From: Aldrovandia affinis
Taxonomy: Eukaryota; Chordata; Actinopteri; Notacanthiformes; Halosauridae
Length of the DNA: 64,000 bases
Assembly (NCBI GenBank): GCA_029706075.1
Contig: JAINUG010000305.1
Coordinates: forward strand, 900,001-964,000
Direction of reading: 5' to 3'
The notes below the pieces were generated by a model that saw nothing but the letters and a program-made list of their open reading frames with translations, had not been told where the DNA came from and did not search any database. Below are positions 36,376-47,396 of the stretch, piece after piece. A program made the position numbers and the translations under genes. How positions within the stretch are numbered: the first letter of the stretch is position 1; each line of letters starts with the position of its first letter.

Positions 36376-36814
36376 TTGGGGATACTCTAGTGTGGGGGAT
36401 GAGGAGGCCTACCTTGTCCGCAGTGGAGGGTTAGCAGGCCCAGCTCAGATACAGCGATCCACTGTGGGGTTGTCTGCAGATCTCAGTCCACGCACTCCCC
36501 GTCAAGGTCAAAGTTCATCACCAGCAACTCCCTCTGACTGCTGCTGCCTCAAGCTGGCAGGGTGGACGTTTTCTCTGCAAGACCGAGAGTAGACTGAGCT
36601 AGTCAATAAGACACGGGGGAAAGTGTATTAAAGATTCTCAAGCACAAAGTACAGGCGGGATGGAACAACATGCTGTGGAAATGCAAACAGTGTTTGAAAC
36701 AAGGCCTCTTCTACAGCAGACGACTGCTGCAAGCGGTGTGTTACTGTTCACCTGCTCTGTGACACCTGCTCATCTGGGCATCAAATGCTCACCTGCCTGC
36801 AGGGATAACAGACT

Positions 36815-37150
36815 TCACCCTACGACTAGGAGCGACAGGTTTACTTTGGCTTCTTTCCTGCAGTCTCCAGCACTCTTTATGTGCCCTTTTCTCTTACAAT
36901 AATGGCACACCGGGCTACCTGCCATACCGCGGAACCATTCGGTTGATATGTGTGTGTGGTGATAGCACGCCGGGAACGTTTTCCAGGAGACACAGCGACA
37001 ATTGGCGAATTTCTGCGTCCACTCAGGGCTTAAGGATTTATCTCGGGCAAAACTCGATTTGTGGGTCAATTCATAGTCACCAGCAATAGCGGAAGCTCTC
37101 CTCAGATTGTTGATTTTACGTTCGTTTAAATCAGTTTTAATATCCAACAA
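36815..37150 (-). CDS. Open frame with SWIM-like and CCHC-like zinc motifs
   Basis: A 111-residue minus-strand frame. Its middle reads CRCVSWKTFPACYH, which fits the SWIM zinc-finger pattern CxC-x(n)-CxH. About 20 residues later comes CHYCKRKGHIKSAGDC, like a zinc knuckle but with six rather than four residues before the last Cys. SWIM followed by a knuckle is known at the end of Mutator-like transposases, and SWIM domains also occur in ZSWIM proteins. No other transposase domain was seen nearby, no exon structure could be built, and this may be a fragment of a DNA transposon or a chance frame. Confidence 0.35.
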   Translation of the reverse strand: MLDIKTDLNERKINNLRRASAIAGDYELTHKSSFARDKSLSPEWTQKFANCRCVSWKTFPACYHHTHISTEWFRGMAGSPVCHYCKRKGHIKSAGDCRKEAKVNLSLLVVG

Positions 37151-37980
37151 AACACAATATTTAAACTCTTCTAAAAGAATAATCGGTCTTATATGCGCTC
37201 AAAATCCCAGCCAATTTTATTTGCTCAACGATCAAACGCAGTTTAGTTTTTCCTCGCTTATACTTGGTGTTTAATTTCGGGAGTGCATAAACGTTGTCGA
37301 TCATCAGGAATTCGCTAATATGAGGCCGTTTTTACGCTCTTTCTCCATCTATATTTTCGTCACAACGATTCGCGTCTCATGATCAAATGGCTCCGGTTCC
37401 ATTTTACTACAACCTGGAGGTTTTTCCCACGGTGTCTGCCTTTTTTGTAGCTCAGCACATAGAAAAACATTCACATAATCGGCGATCTGGCGCAATTCAG
37501 CTTTTTAAACTGTTACCAGTCACAAGTGTCAATTCCCGTTTGAGGAAGTTAGCGGACTGGAATTCCCTCATACCTATCTCAATATCTGACATGAACACAA
37601 CCAAACAAAAATAGCCAACAGCCAAAATATTCACTCAACACTGGAATTATTTACAACTGCTTACAGTAGCCTACCTCCCATCGAAATGTATTATAGAAAG
37701 ACGTCAATCGTGATCAGTATATTCCGAACAAAATACAATATTCAGTCACAGGATACACAATACAAACCAGCTCAAACTAGATCCCGAACGCGAGCCCCTA
37801 TTTGTTACCTGTCAACTTGTTCGTAACACTTGTTTTAACATTGAGGTGAGCCTAGCCTGGCATTGCGTAGCTGTATGGATGTACATGTAAACAAAAACAC
37901 GCCGCAGGTATTTACGATGAGGGAGTCCCAATCGCAGAATGCAAAGTGGGGTAGGCGACTCACCCAATCTGACGTTCCTA
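37151..37980. other. Stretch with no recognisable gene
   Basis: Mixed sequence with short open frames. It contains some CpG-rich words (gaacgcgagccc). Nothing is recognisable up to the sharp start of the 29-bp array. Confidence 0.4.
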
Positions 37981-39270
37981 TCTGTGTGTCTCAGTAGGTA
38001 GAGTGTGTGTTCTGTGTGTCTCAGTAGGTAGAGTGTGGTTCTGTGTGTCTCAGTAGGTAGAGCATGGTTCTGTGTGTCTCAGTAGGTAGAGTGTGGTTCT
38101 GTGTGTGTCTCAGTAGGTAGAGGTGGTGTGTCTGTGGTGTCTCAGTAGGTAGAGTGTGGTTCTGTGTGTCTCAGTAGGTAGAGTGTGGTTCTGTGTGTCT
38201 CAGTAGGTAGAGTGTGGTTCTGTGTGTCTCAGTAGGTAGAGTGTGGTTCTGTGTGTCTCAGTAGGTAGAGAGCGTGGTTCTGTGTGTCTCAGTAGGTAGA
38301 GCGTGGTTCTGTGTGTCTCAGTAGGTAGAGCGTGGTTCTGTGTGTCTCAGTAGGTAGAGTGTGGTTCTGTGTGTCTCAGTAGGTAGAGTGTGGTTCTGTG
38401 TGTCTCAGTAGGTAGAGTGTGGTTCTGTGTGTCTCAGTAGGTAGAGCGTGGTTCTGTGTGTCTCAGTAGGTAGAGCGTGGTTCTGTGTGTCTCAGTAGGT
38501 AGAGCATGGTTCTGTGTGTCTCAGTAGGTAGAGTGTGGTTCTGTGTGTCTCAGTAGGTAGAGCGTGGTTCTGTGTGGCTCAGTAGGTAGAGTGTGGTTCT
38601 GTGTGTCTCAGTAGGTAGAGCGTGGTTCTGTGTGTCTCAGTAGGTAGAGTGTGGTTCTGTGTGTCTCAGTAGGTAGAGCGTGGTTCTGTGTGTCTCAGTA
38701 GGTAGAGCGTGGTTCTGTGTGTCTCAGTAGGTAGAGCGTGGTTCTGTGTGTCTCAGTAGGTAGAGCGTGGTTCTGTGTGTCTCAGTAGGTAGAGCGTGGT
38801 TCTGTGTGTCTCAGTAGGTAGAGCGTGGTTCTGTGTGTCTCAGTAGGTAGAGCGTGGTTCTGTGTGTCTCAGTCAGTAGGTAGAGCGTGGTTCTGTGTGT
38901 CTCAGTAGGTAGAGCGTGGTTCTGTGTGTCTCAGTAGGTAGAGCGTGGTTCTGTGTGTCTCAGTAGGTAGAGCGTGGTTCTGTGTGTCTCAGTAGGTAGT
39001 AGTTCTGTGTGGTTCTGTGTGTCTCAGTAGGTAGAGTGTGGTTCTGTGTGTCTCAGTAGGTAGAGTGTGGTTCTGTGTGTCTCAGTAGGTAGAGTGTGGT
39101 TCTGTGTGGCTCAGTAGGTAGAGTGTGGTTCTGTGTGGCTCAGTAGGTAGAGCGTGGTTCTGTGTGTCTCAGTAGGTAGAGCGTGGTTCTGTGTGGCTCA
39201 GTAGGTAGAGCGTGGTTCTGTGTGTCTCAGTAGGTAGAGTGTGGTTCTGTGTGTCTCAGTAGGTAGAGCG
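37981..39270 (+). repeat. SINE-head satellite, array 1 (29-bp unit)
   Basis: About 44 copies of a 29-bp unit, ggttctgtgtgtctcagtag + gtagagcgt (variants gtgtggctc; gagtgt; gagcat). The unit equals the first 29 bases of SINE family A, including the pol III A box. At its 3' end the array passes directly into gcgtctgctaaatggcat and a (TA)n, which is the 3' end of the same SINE. The array therefore lies inside a SINE whose middle part (B box and body) is missing. A few units are irregular, near 38130, 38870 and 39000. Confidence 0.92.
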
Positions 39271-39327
39271 TCTGCTAAATGGCATGTATATATATATAAA
39301 GGTGGACCTCACCAGAACCCCTTAAGG

Positions 39328-39647
39328 CAGTGGTCTCAAACTCAGTGCCACGGAGGGCCATGTGTATGCTGGTTTTTACTGCAGCCTCCGCTTTTGATTA
39401 GATAATTAGTTCCATTATTTGTTACATTATCATGTTGGCTTACACATAATGTATATAAAGTGAAATTAAATATTTTTGTTATCTAAATAATAATTGTTGA
39501 GTATATTCTGTGCTTTAACTTCAAGAATGCCCAGAGGTGCATGCATATGGCTAAATGAGTAGTTGAGCCAATTAAGGCAGCAGTAATTGGTTGGAATGAA
39601 AACCTGCATACACACGGCCCTTTGTGGCACTGAGTTTGAGACCACTG
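39328..39647. mobile_element. Non-autonomous hAT-type element with perfect 8-bp target duplication
   Basis: Terminal inverted repeats cagtggtctcaaactcagtg + ccac at the left and gtggcactgagtttgagacc + actg at the right match over 24 bp. The 8-bp sequence ccttaagg flanks both sides (39320-39327 and 39648-39655), as hAT transposases make. The 320-bp body is AT-rich and non-coding. Termini of CAGTGG type are typical of Charlie-like hAT elements. Its clean ends suggest moderate age. Confidence 0.9.
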
Positions 39648-39655
39648 CCTTAAGG

Positions 39656-40975
39656 GCTGCTGTGAGCCCGCTTCCCTGCCGGTGAGGAAGGAGGCATTGG
39701 GAAGAGGAAGAGGAAGAGGGTCTTTTGTTCTTTAGTTGCACAAAACCACCTCCTAAAACCAGTCTTTAAATACTGTGAGTCGGTAGGAAGGAAAGCTGTG
39801 GGAGGGGGTTAGGGTTCGGCCCTGGCACAGCTGGGGGGGTGTTTACAGAGCCTTGGGTCAGTCCACCCCTGATCTCAGAACACAAATGAGTAAATGAAAT
39901 GCTTGCTGATTGTGAAGGACGAGCTTTCACCGATCTGAAAGTGCACATCATTGGCTAGGAATGCTAAGTGCCAAATGTTTAAATTTCTAATGGATGTTAG
40001 TTGAATAATTGTAGGTTTGTCAACTCTGCAGGATCTTTTTCACTGTTTCATTTGCAAAGCTCAAGTTGGTCTTCAACAACCATTTCATTTGACTGTTTGT
40101 AATTGAGTGTGGTTGTGTGAACGCCAGAACCAGTGATTGTCTGACGAGTTACACCCGAGCCAATTTGAGCTATTTAAGTGCAGGTGTGTGGGCACTGAGG
40201 GGAATCAGCGTGTGTCTTGACACGGTGTGAGTATGGACGATGTGTAGAGTGCGTTCGTGCTGGTTTGGGAGTCTTTTTTAAATAAATAGTTTGTATTTTT
40301 GTAAAGCGGCTCCTGTAATGGATCGGCCAGCATCATCACACTGATCACAGAAACAGGTGAAGAGCATTGATTTATTCCTGAACTTTTAAGTGCAATTTAT
40401 TTCCTAATACCCCCCCTGAGCAGCAGGCTAAAATTGATTATATTGCCTAATTAACAAGAACAATTGAATTCACACTGTGTCATTATCGGTGATACCGTTT
40501 ACGGTCTCTCATTGTTCAGCTGTGAATCATGACTCCGGACGCATTTACTCAGAGAGTTCAAATATATTTGAAAAGCATGTCATGGGGGAAAAGCATTATT
40601 AGATAAACTATTGAAGTCAATTTTACATTATTTTATAAAGGATTCCTGTAACTGCCCAGGGTCCCTCAGGGGTTTGGGGAACAGTGCTGCAGGCGTGTCT
40701 GTAAGGAGCAGAGCCAGCCCAAGCGGGCAGAGGTGTGGACTGTGGCGTCCAGGCTGAAGTGGGACTGAACACTGTCTCCTCCAGCCTCAGACACCCAGTG
40801 TCAGTGTCCCCATCACTGTGAACCTGGGCTCATCAGCTCCGCCCACTGCAGCCCAATGAGCAACGTTCCTGAGGGACCGCTTTCTCCAGACCTTAACATG
40901 CGTCTCCTCTGCTACACTACATCACAGCCAATCACAGAGACCTGGTCATGCAGTTTCATAGGGATTGTGCCATGT
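39656..40975. other. Stretch without a gene; contains a promoter-like module
   Basis: No coding exon was recognised. A module at 40130-40330 resembles part of 43545-43640 and is listed separately. Confidence 0.4.
40130..40330 (+). repeat. LTR-like promoter module, old copy
   Basis: It contains gattgtctgacgagttacac, cgagccaatttgagc, a TATA-like tatttaag, gaatcagc and tgtcttgaca, then an AATAAA-type element. The same order of words occurs at 43545-43640. This could be a fragment of a long terminal repeat of an LTR retroelement. It is a fossil and no coding part is attached. Other kinds of dispersed repeat are possible. Confidence 0.25.
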
Positions 40976-42412
40976 GTGATTACAGTGTGCCATGGTGTGA
41001 TTACAGTGTGCCATGGTGTGATTACAGTGTGCCATGGTGTGATTACAGTGTGCCATGGTGTGATTACAGTGTGCCATGGTGTGGTTAGTGTGCCATGGTG
41101 TGGTTAGTGTGTGCCATGGTGTGGTTAGTGTGCCATGGTGTGGTTAGTGTGCCATGGTGTGATTAGTGTGCCATGGTGTGGTTACAGTGTGCCATGGTGT
41201 GGTTACAGTGTGCCATGGTGTGGTTAGTGTGCCATGGTGTGGTTAGTGTGCCATGGTGTGGTTAGTGTGCCATGGTGTGGTTAGTGTGCCATGGTGTGGT
41301 TAGTGTGCCATGGTGTGGTTAGTGTGCCATGGTGTGGTTAGTGTGCCATGGTGTGATTACAGTGTGCCATGGTGTGGTTAGTGTGCCATGGTGTGGTTAG
41401 TGTGCCATGGTGTGGTTAGTGTGCCATGGTGTGACAGTGTGTGTGGTTAGTGTGCCATGGTGTGGGTAGTGTGCCATGGTGTGGTTAGTGTGCCATGGTG
41501 TGGGTAGTGTGCCATGGTGTGGTTAGTGTGCCATGGTGTGGGTAGTGTGCCATGGTGTGGTTAGTGTGCCATGGTGTGATTAGTGTGCCATGGTGTGGTT
41601 ACAGTGTGTCATGGTGTGGTTACAGTGTGCCATGGTGTGGTTAGTGTGCCATGGTGTGGTTAGTGTGCCATGGTGTGATTAGTGTGCCATGGTGTGGTTA
41701 CAGTGTGCCATGGTGTGGATTACAGTGTGCCATGGTGTGGTTAGTGTGCCATGGTGTGGTTACAGTGTGCCATGGTGTGGTTAGTGTGCCATGGTGTGGT
41801 TACAGTGTGCCATGGTGTGGTTAGTGTGCCATGGTGTGTGGGTTAGTGTGCCATGGTGCCATAGTGTGCCATGGTGTGGTTAGTGTGCCATGGTGTGGTA
41901 CAGTGTGCCATGGTGTGCCATGGTGTGGTTAGTGTGCCATGGTGTGGTTAGTGTGCCATGGTGTGGGTAGTGTGCCATGGTGTGGTTACAGTGTGCCATG
42001 GTGTGGTTAGTGTGCCATGGTGTGGTTAGTGTGCCATGGTGTGGTTGTGGTTAGTGTGCCATGGTGTGGTTAGTGTGCCATGGTGTGGTTAGTGTGCCAT
42101 GGTGTGGTTACAGTGTGCCATGGTGTGGTTAGTGTGCCATGGTTAGTGTGCCATGGTGTGGTTACAGTGTGCCATGGTGTGGTTAGTGTGCCATGGTGTG
42201 GTTAGTGTGCCATGGTGTGGTTAGTGTGCCATGGTGTGGTTAGTGTGCCATGGTGTGGTTAGTGTGCCATGGTGTGGTTAGTGTGCCATGGTGTGGTTAG
42301 TGTGCCATGGTGTGGTTACAGTGTGCCATGGTGTGGTTACAGTGTGCCATGGTGTGGTTAGTGTGCCATGGTGTGGTTAGTGTGCCATGGTGTGGTTACA
42401 GTGTGCCATATC
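40976..42412 (+). repeat. Minisatellite, 19-21-bp unit
   Basis: About 70 copies of gtgccatggtgtggttagt (19 bp) mixed with a 21-bp form ending ttacagt and a form with gtgattacagt at the start. The two lengths alternate in local blocks. The unit has no similarity to the SINE-head satellite. Open frames across it are only repeat translations. Confidence 0.95.
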
Positions 42413-42597
42413 AAACAGAAATGAGGCTCGAATGCAGCACAGGGTTTCTCTGGTTTCCCTTTCTTTGGTTTGTCTTCTGTCAGCATTTTATGTCCAGTAT
42501 CTCTGCCTGGGTCATCTCAAATGAACAGCTTTGGTGTTTTCTACAGTATGACTTTTAATTGCCATCACGGTGGCCCCCAAAAGGTAATAATGTGAAG

Positions 42598-42627
42598 TTC
42601 AGTAGGTAGAGTCCAATCCTAATGGCA

Positions 42628-42650
<23 letters not shown>
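42598..42650 (+). repeat. SINE family A remnant with deleted middle
   Basis: It reads gttcagtaggtagagtcc, then aatcctaatggcat and a (TA)n tail. The head and the very 3' end of the SINE are joined, and the body is missing. This resembles the right end of array 1, but with only one head unit. Confidence 0.5.
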
Positions 42651-42658
<8 letters not shown>

Positions 42659-43003
42659 TTCAAATAGAGCTCATGAACACTTAGTCTCCTTTCTTTACGG
42701 TTTAGGATTTGTTTTTATATCAGTTACTGTACAGTATGTGAGCTCAGTTTTGATCCATGTATGAAAACTGCATTGTACTTCACATCTGCAGCGTATTACA
42801 GCATCCATGCCTGATACTGGCTGATGGGACATGGATCCCCTCAGGACCGAGGGATCTTTGAGGTTACAGCCATTTTGGGGCGACAGTCAGAGGCCAGAGA
42901 ACGAGTTTGGGGACAGGTTACAAATGAGCCTCAGCTTCAGGGGCTCATGCTCAAAGACTTTTTCAGAGGCTTTTTTGGGGCAGAAATTTGGGGAAATTCA
43001 CCC

Positions 43004-43140
43004 GGTCCCATATTCAGCAAGCATCTCAGAGTGCTGATCCAGGACCAGGTTTCCCCTGTTACTAACCCTGTCTAGTATGAGGTAAGAGGCAAAACTGATC
43101 CTAGATCAGTCTGCTCTGAGACGCTTTGTGGACATGTGGC
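43004..43140. mobile_element. MITE, diverged copy of the 13816 family
   Basis: The left end ggtcccatattcagcaagca and the right end, with agacgctttgtggacatg, are inverted. The sub-terminal gctgatccaggacc and gatcctagatcag match the family. It is more diverged than the copy at 13816. Confidence 0.5.
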
Positions 43141-43340
43141 CTGAGCTTCAGAGAAGAGTCCAGTCCTGAATCATTCCCATGTCTTCCCTTATTGAGTTTT
43201 GGGGATATTAAAGTCATGCATTTAGCATGAACACATGCAGTGTTCCTGTTGTGGAGTTTATTGTGGATTACACCTTGTGGAGGACGTCGGTCTCGGCCAC
43301 ATGGGAGTGGCATGGTTGCCTGTCTTGTTCCATGTGGTAG

Positions 43341-43435
43341 AGGCCTTTGGAGCAGTGAGACTTTCCGGGGGCAGGTTTGGCACTCTCACAGGGTGTGAGA
43401 GTGAACTGTCGCCCGGAAGGGAGCTCCAAAGGCCT
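43341..43435. repeat. Hairpin-forming inverted repeat
   Basis: The outer arms aggcctttggagc and gctccaaaggcct are perfect inverted copies. An inner palindrome (actctcaca..tgtgagagt, 43382-43402) sits at the centre with a 3-bp loop. The arms between are partly complementary. It lies just upstream of the LTR-like segment. Confidence 0.7.
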
Positions 43436-43544
43436 TAATTGGTTTAATTATTATTTGATTATTTAATTGGTGTCAATCAGTCAATTGATATAGAAGTCAA
43501 TTGGCTGATTGGGTGTCTGGGTGAGAATGTGAGTTGTGATTGTG

Positions 43545-44400
43545 ATTGGGTGATTGCCTCACGAGTCCCACCTGAGCCAGGCAGAAACTAAGCCTATTTA
43601 AGAGCGAGTGGGGAATCAGTCAGTCTTGTCTTGATGTGTGTGTGTGTGCGCGTGCACGATTGATGTGGAATGTTTGATGTTGAATGTTGGATGTTTAATG
43701 TTTGTGGAGTTTTGTGTGCGTTTGTCGAAAGTGACTGAGTAGAGTGCTTCCTGTGTGAGTGAGGAAGAGGGAGAGGGGGTGCGCTTTAGGTGTCCCTCTC
43801 TCCCTCGGTGTGATTATGGAGGAGCGGGAGGGTGCCCTGGAAGAGGGTCCGCCTCTCGCCCTCGGTTTTAGTGGAAAAGAGCTCGCACTCGACAGTGGAG
43901 AGTGTCTGAGCAAGCCCAAGAACTGTGGAGTGGAGTGGAGTATCTTGAGAGCCGGTTGCCAGCACTCTCACATCCTGGGAGTGGCGAGTGTCTCTGGATG
44001 AATGAGTAGGAGAACTCGAACTGGAAAAGTTCGAGTGTCTCAGTATGAATGGGTGGGAAGCACTTGAAAGGTCACTGGATATGTGTGTGCCTGAGGAGCT
44101 TCCAGGGGAACTCTGGAGGAAGAGGCGCGGCGTCCCGTAAGTTTGGTTATTTTAACTTGTTATTTTCGTTTGTTGTTTTTACCCGAAAGCTTCGCGGCGA
44201 GTAGGGTGAAGATTTTGTTTTCTGTGTTTGTGTTGGTCTTTGTTATATGTTAACCTGCTACTCCCACTGTCTCTCTCCCATGTCTGGGGGGAGAGACAGA
44301 AAAAAACAAATAAATAAAATCTGGTCCGTAGACCGACAAACTCCACTCAGTGTCTCCTGGCTGTTCTGTTCCCATTCAGGGTTTGTCACGCGGCGTGTGA
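43545..44400 (+). repeat. LTR-like segment, fossil
   Basis: It shares an order of words with 40130-40330 (cacgagtcccacctgagcca, tatttaag, gaatcag, gtcttgat). AATAAA-type signals (aaataaataaaat) follow near 44310, and the end is gggtttgtcacgcggcgtgt then gacac. It may be a solo long terminal repeat of an old LTR element. No coding part was seen, no target duplication was established, and the 5' end is approximate. Confidence 0.3.
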
Positions 44401-44650
44401 CACACCTCAAATAATTACTATCTAAAATAAAAATGTCTTACTCGATGTTGTAATCTCAACCTGACAGGAACCTGACAGGAAACCTATACAGCTATAGGCC
44501 ATGTTGCTGATACTCGCATCAGTCTGTTTTGTAGGCCTACTGTTTCAAATATATATATTCCAATCAGGTTCTTCCCTGTTTTTCTCCCAATTTCATGGCC
44601 ACTCCGGGCGAGTGCCTTTACTGATACGCCACCCAGGGGCCCCCTCACTG

Positions 44651-44884
44651 TTTCAAATATTTAACTGACATCTGCAATATGGAAATGTACAAAATTATGA
44701 AGATTAATAAACCTTTTAAGTGTTTAAACAGATTTTTTTCATAGGACTTTATGGTGGTTAGGACCTCTGCTCACACCCTGCTGTGGGACCTGCTTCAAAT
44801 ATTTAACTGACATCTGCAATATGGAAATGTGACAAAATTATGAAGATTAATAAACCTTTTAAGTGTTTAAACAGATTTTTCATA
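44651..44884 (+). repeat. Direct duplication of about 90 bp
   Basis: Two near-identical copies (44651-44742 and 44793-44884) of tttcaaatatttaactgaca, tctgcaatatggaaatgt ... gtgtttaaacagattttt, about 141 bp apart. The second copy differs by an inserted g in atgtgacaaaatt. The spacer is not repeated. Confidence 0.85.
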
Positions 44885-44951
44885 TGATGATGATTGATGA
44901 AAGTGGTGATGATGATGATGAAAGTGATGATGATGATGATGAAAGTGGTGA

Positions 44952-45001
<50 letters not shown>

Positions 45002-45032
45002 GGTGATGATGATGATGAAAGTGGTGATGTTT
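44885..45032 (+). repeat. (GAT)n-rich microsatellite
   Basis: Runs of gat/gatgat broken by gaaagtg words repeat at roughly 30-bp intervals, so a higher-order unit such as gatgatgaaagt is present. Confidence 0.85.
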
Positions 45033-45194
45033 TGGGTGTGTGGTGGAAGGGGGGGCTGTGGTGCTGATCCACTGAGATCAGCACGTCCCTCATCTGTGTT
45101 CATTTAGACTTGCATGCTTCTTCACTGTCCATTAATAACCCCATAACAGCCCTCTCATCAGTAACTGATGAATGGTGTCTATGCAATAACAAGG

Positions 45195-45990
45195 GCAACA
45201 ATCAATCAATCAATCAAACCTTTATTTAACCAGAAATAAAAACCCATTGAGACCGAGGTCTCTTTTTCAAGGGTGATCTGGCCAAGAAGGCAAGCACGAA
45301 TTACGTTAATACATAAAGAATACATACATACATATGCAATACATAACAAGGCACAGTACACATACAAGTTATCAGTAGGCTACCGTACAACCGAAATTAA
45401 AAGTGAGAAGTAAAATTCAGCTTAATAAAATACAAGCACAATAAAACAGTCCCAAACAACCTCAGTGTACTGAGGCCAGAGGTAAAGTAGAAAAAAACTA
45501 CACATCAAAGCAAGAGCAGCAGGTGGCAAGGATTTCTGTTATTTTTTGTTTGAAGCAATGCAAAGAGATCGAAGAGGCCAATTTAAGACGCGTCTGGAGG
45601 TAATTCCAGGACCAAGGGCCGAAATAAAATAGGCTTCTTTTACTTGCCTCAGTCCGCACGGGCGATACTTTAAAACGCATGCAGGTACTAGATCTGAGAA
45701 AGAGGGAGTTTTGAATTAATTCAAACTTAGAACAGATGTACCATGGAAGTTTGCCAAGAACAGCCTTATATATGAAAACATACCAGTGCTGCAACCTGCG
45801 TGTAGCCAATGAAGTCCAACCAATTAGTGAGTAAAGTGTACAGTGATGCGTCCTATATGATGAGTTGAGAATAAATCTCAGAGCGGCATGGTAAAGCGGA
45901 TCAAGTTTGGCTAAAGCAGTAATCTATAAACTATGTCACCATGATCTAATTGTGACAAAAAAAGGGCCATAACCACCTGTTTACAGGAGG
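45195..45990 (-). pseudogene. LINE ORF2 C-terminal part and 3' end
   Basis: Minus-strand frames encode LDPLYHAALRFI, then RTHHCTLYSLIGW, TRRLQHWYVFIYKAVLGKLP and FGPWSWNYLQTRLKL. These are typical of the region after reverse transcriptase in Rex1/CR1/L2-like LINEs. The non-coding 3' part contains cattgagaccgaggtctc (plus-strand text) and ends in a (caat)n tail at 45195. It is 5'-truncated as usual for LINEs, and the coding part is split between frames. Confidence 0.75.
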
Positions 45991-46337
45991 CGAGGGAAAA
46001 GCATAATTTAACCCTATAGAAAAAAGCAACTGTGAATTTAAGTTTTTTGATTAAGTTTTTTACGTTTTTTAACCTTTCCCTGCTCTGGCTAATTCAGTAT
46101 AATATAATAATATATCATTCATCTTTGTTTTGTATTTTAATAAGCAGTGAGTCAGTTTCACCTCTGAGTGAATTGCTGTTTCCTCCAGACCCAGAGGGAC
46201 CAATCATAACCCCTCCTGCTCTCCCATCAGTAAACCTGGTGCCCACAGAGAGAGCTGATTGGTCTGTAGCTATGGAGGCCCCGCCTCTTTGTTCCTCCAG
46301 GCCAGGACGCACACACACCACACACACTCACACACAC

Positions 46338-46409
<72 letters not shown>

Positions 46410-47199
46410 CTGCAGCATTTCTCTCTATCTCACACTGCTCAAGGCTGGCCACCCTGCCAGCTGCTCTGCACTACAGTTCACACCCAGAGCAGAGATTCAT
46501 CATTTGTAGAACGACGCTTACATACGCCCCCTGTGGACAAATGAGGCGGTGCCCCACCTGCTTCAGATGACTGTAAAGGCCTGGCAGGCTGCCTGCACTT
46601 CATTCTGAGATGCTGCTTCAGTGAAACTAGTCTCCAGCCCCCAAACAGCGATATTGACAGTCCGGCCCTCTTAATCACAGTCATTTCCTTCTCCTGGGGC
46701 AGATTTATAAAGGTCACTGCCCTTGCTGGCCGCTGCCCAGTCTAGCGTGATAAACTTCCGCATCTGCACCGTGAAAATGCCTCTCCCTGCTGAGCCTCAA
46801 ACGCTGAGCCCTGTGGCTCCCGGATGTCGATCTGCGCTCAACAGAAACACAGAGAGGCATGCGCAGCCTCCTGCAACAAGTTATTAGTGTGCTCACTTTT
46901 CTTAATTTATTTTTAAAAAAAAAAAAAAAAAAGAAAATGTCCTTTGAATATCAGGTGCATTTTGTGCGTGTCTTTGGGCAGCAGCACGAGGGAACAGACT
47001 GGACGCTGCAGAAAGTGACGTTGATAGGAGTACGATTGGATCCCTTGGCTGAGGGTCTGTAGCTCATTGGGCTAATCTGAGCGCTGGCAGCTCCATTCCA
47101 CACTCCGCTTCTGTGTTTCTCATTACAGTTTCATATTGAGTCCCGTCTATTTCCTCTCTAGATATTTTGGACAAAATGTGACAATTGTGCTCTGGAGCA
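45991..47199. other. Stretch without a gene; microsatellites
   Basis: It contains a (CA)n tract at about 46310-46407 (about 45 units, slightly interrupted) and an A-run at about 46914-46932. Open frames over it are translations of the dinucleotide repeat. Confidence 0.5.
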
Positions 47200-47384
47200 G
47201 TGAGTGATGGAGAAGCCGTCCCGTGTTTTAGAGGTGCTATCATGTGAACATGGACCAGAATCTCTGAGGAATGTCTCCAGCACCTTGTTGAATCCATGCC
47301 ACGAAGAATTCAGGCTGTTTTAGGGGCAAAGGGGGGTCCTACCCAGTACTAGAAAGGTGTAGCTAATAAAGTGGCCACTGAGTG
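47200..47384 (+). mobile_element. Right end of a second Tc1-like element
   Basis: It contains catgtgaacatggaccagaa, ttgaatccatgccacgaaga and the end ggtgtagctaataaagtggc + cactgagtg. This is the terminal inverted repeat of a common fish Tc1-like family. Only one end remains. It abuts a short TA repeat and then the Tc1 element at 47397. Confidence 0.65.
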
Positions 47385-47396
47385 TATATATATGTA

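Noticed and set aside
40856-41107. Frame with repeated ITVCHGV
   Set aside because: It is a repeat translation of the 19-21-bp minisatellite.
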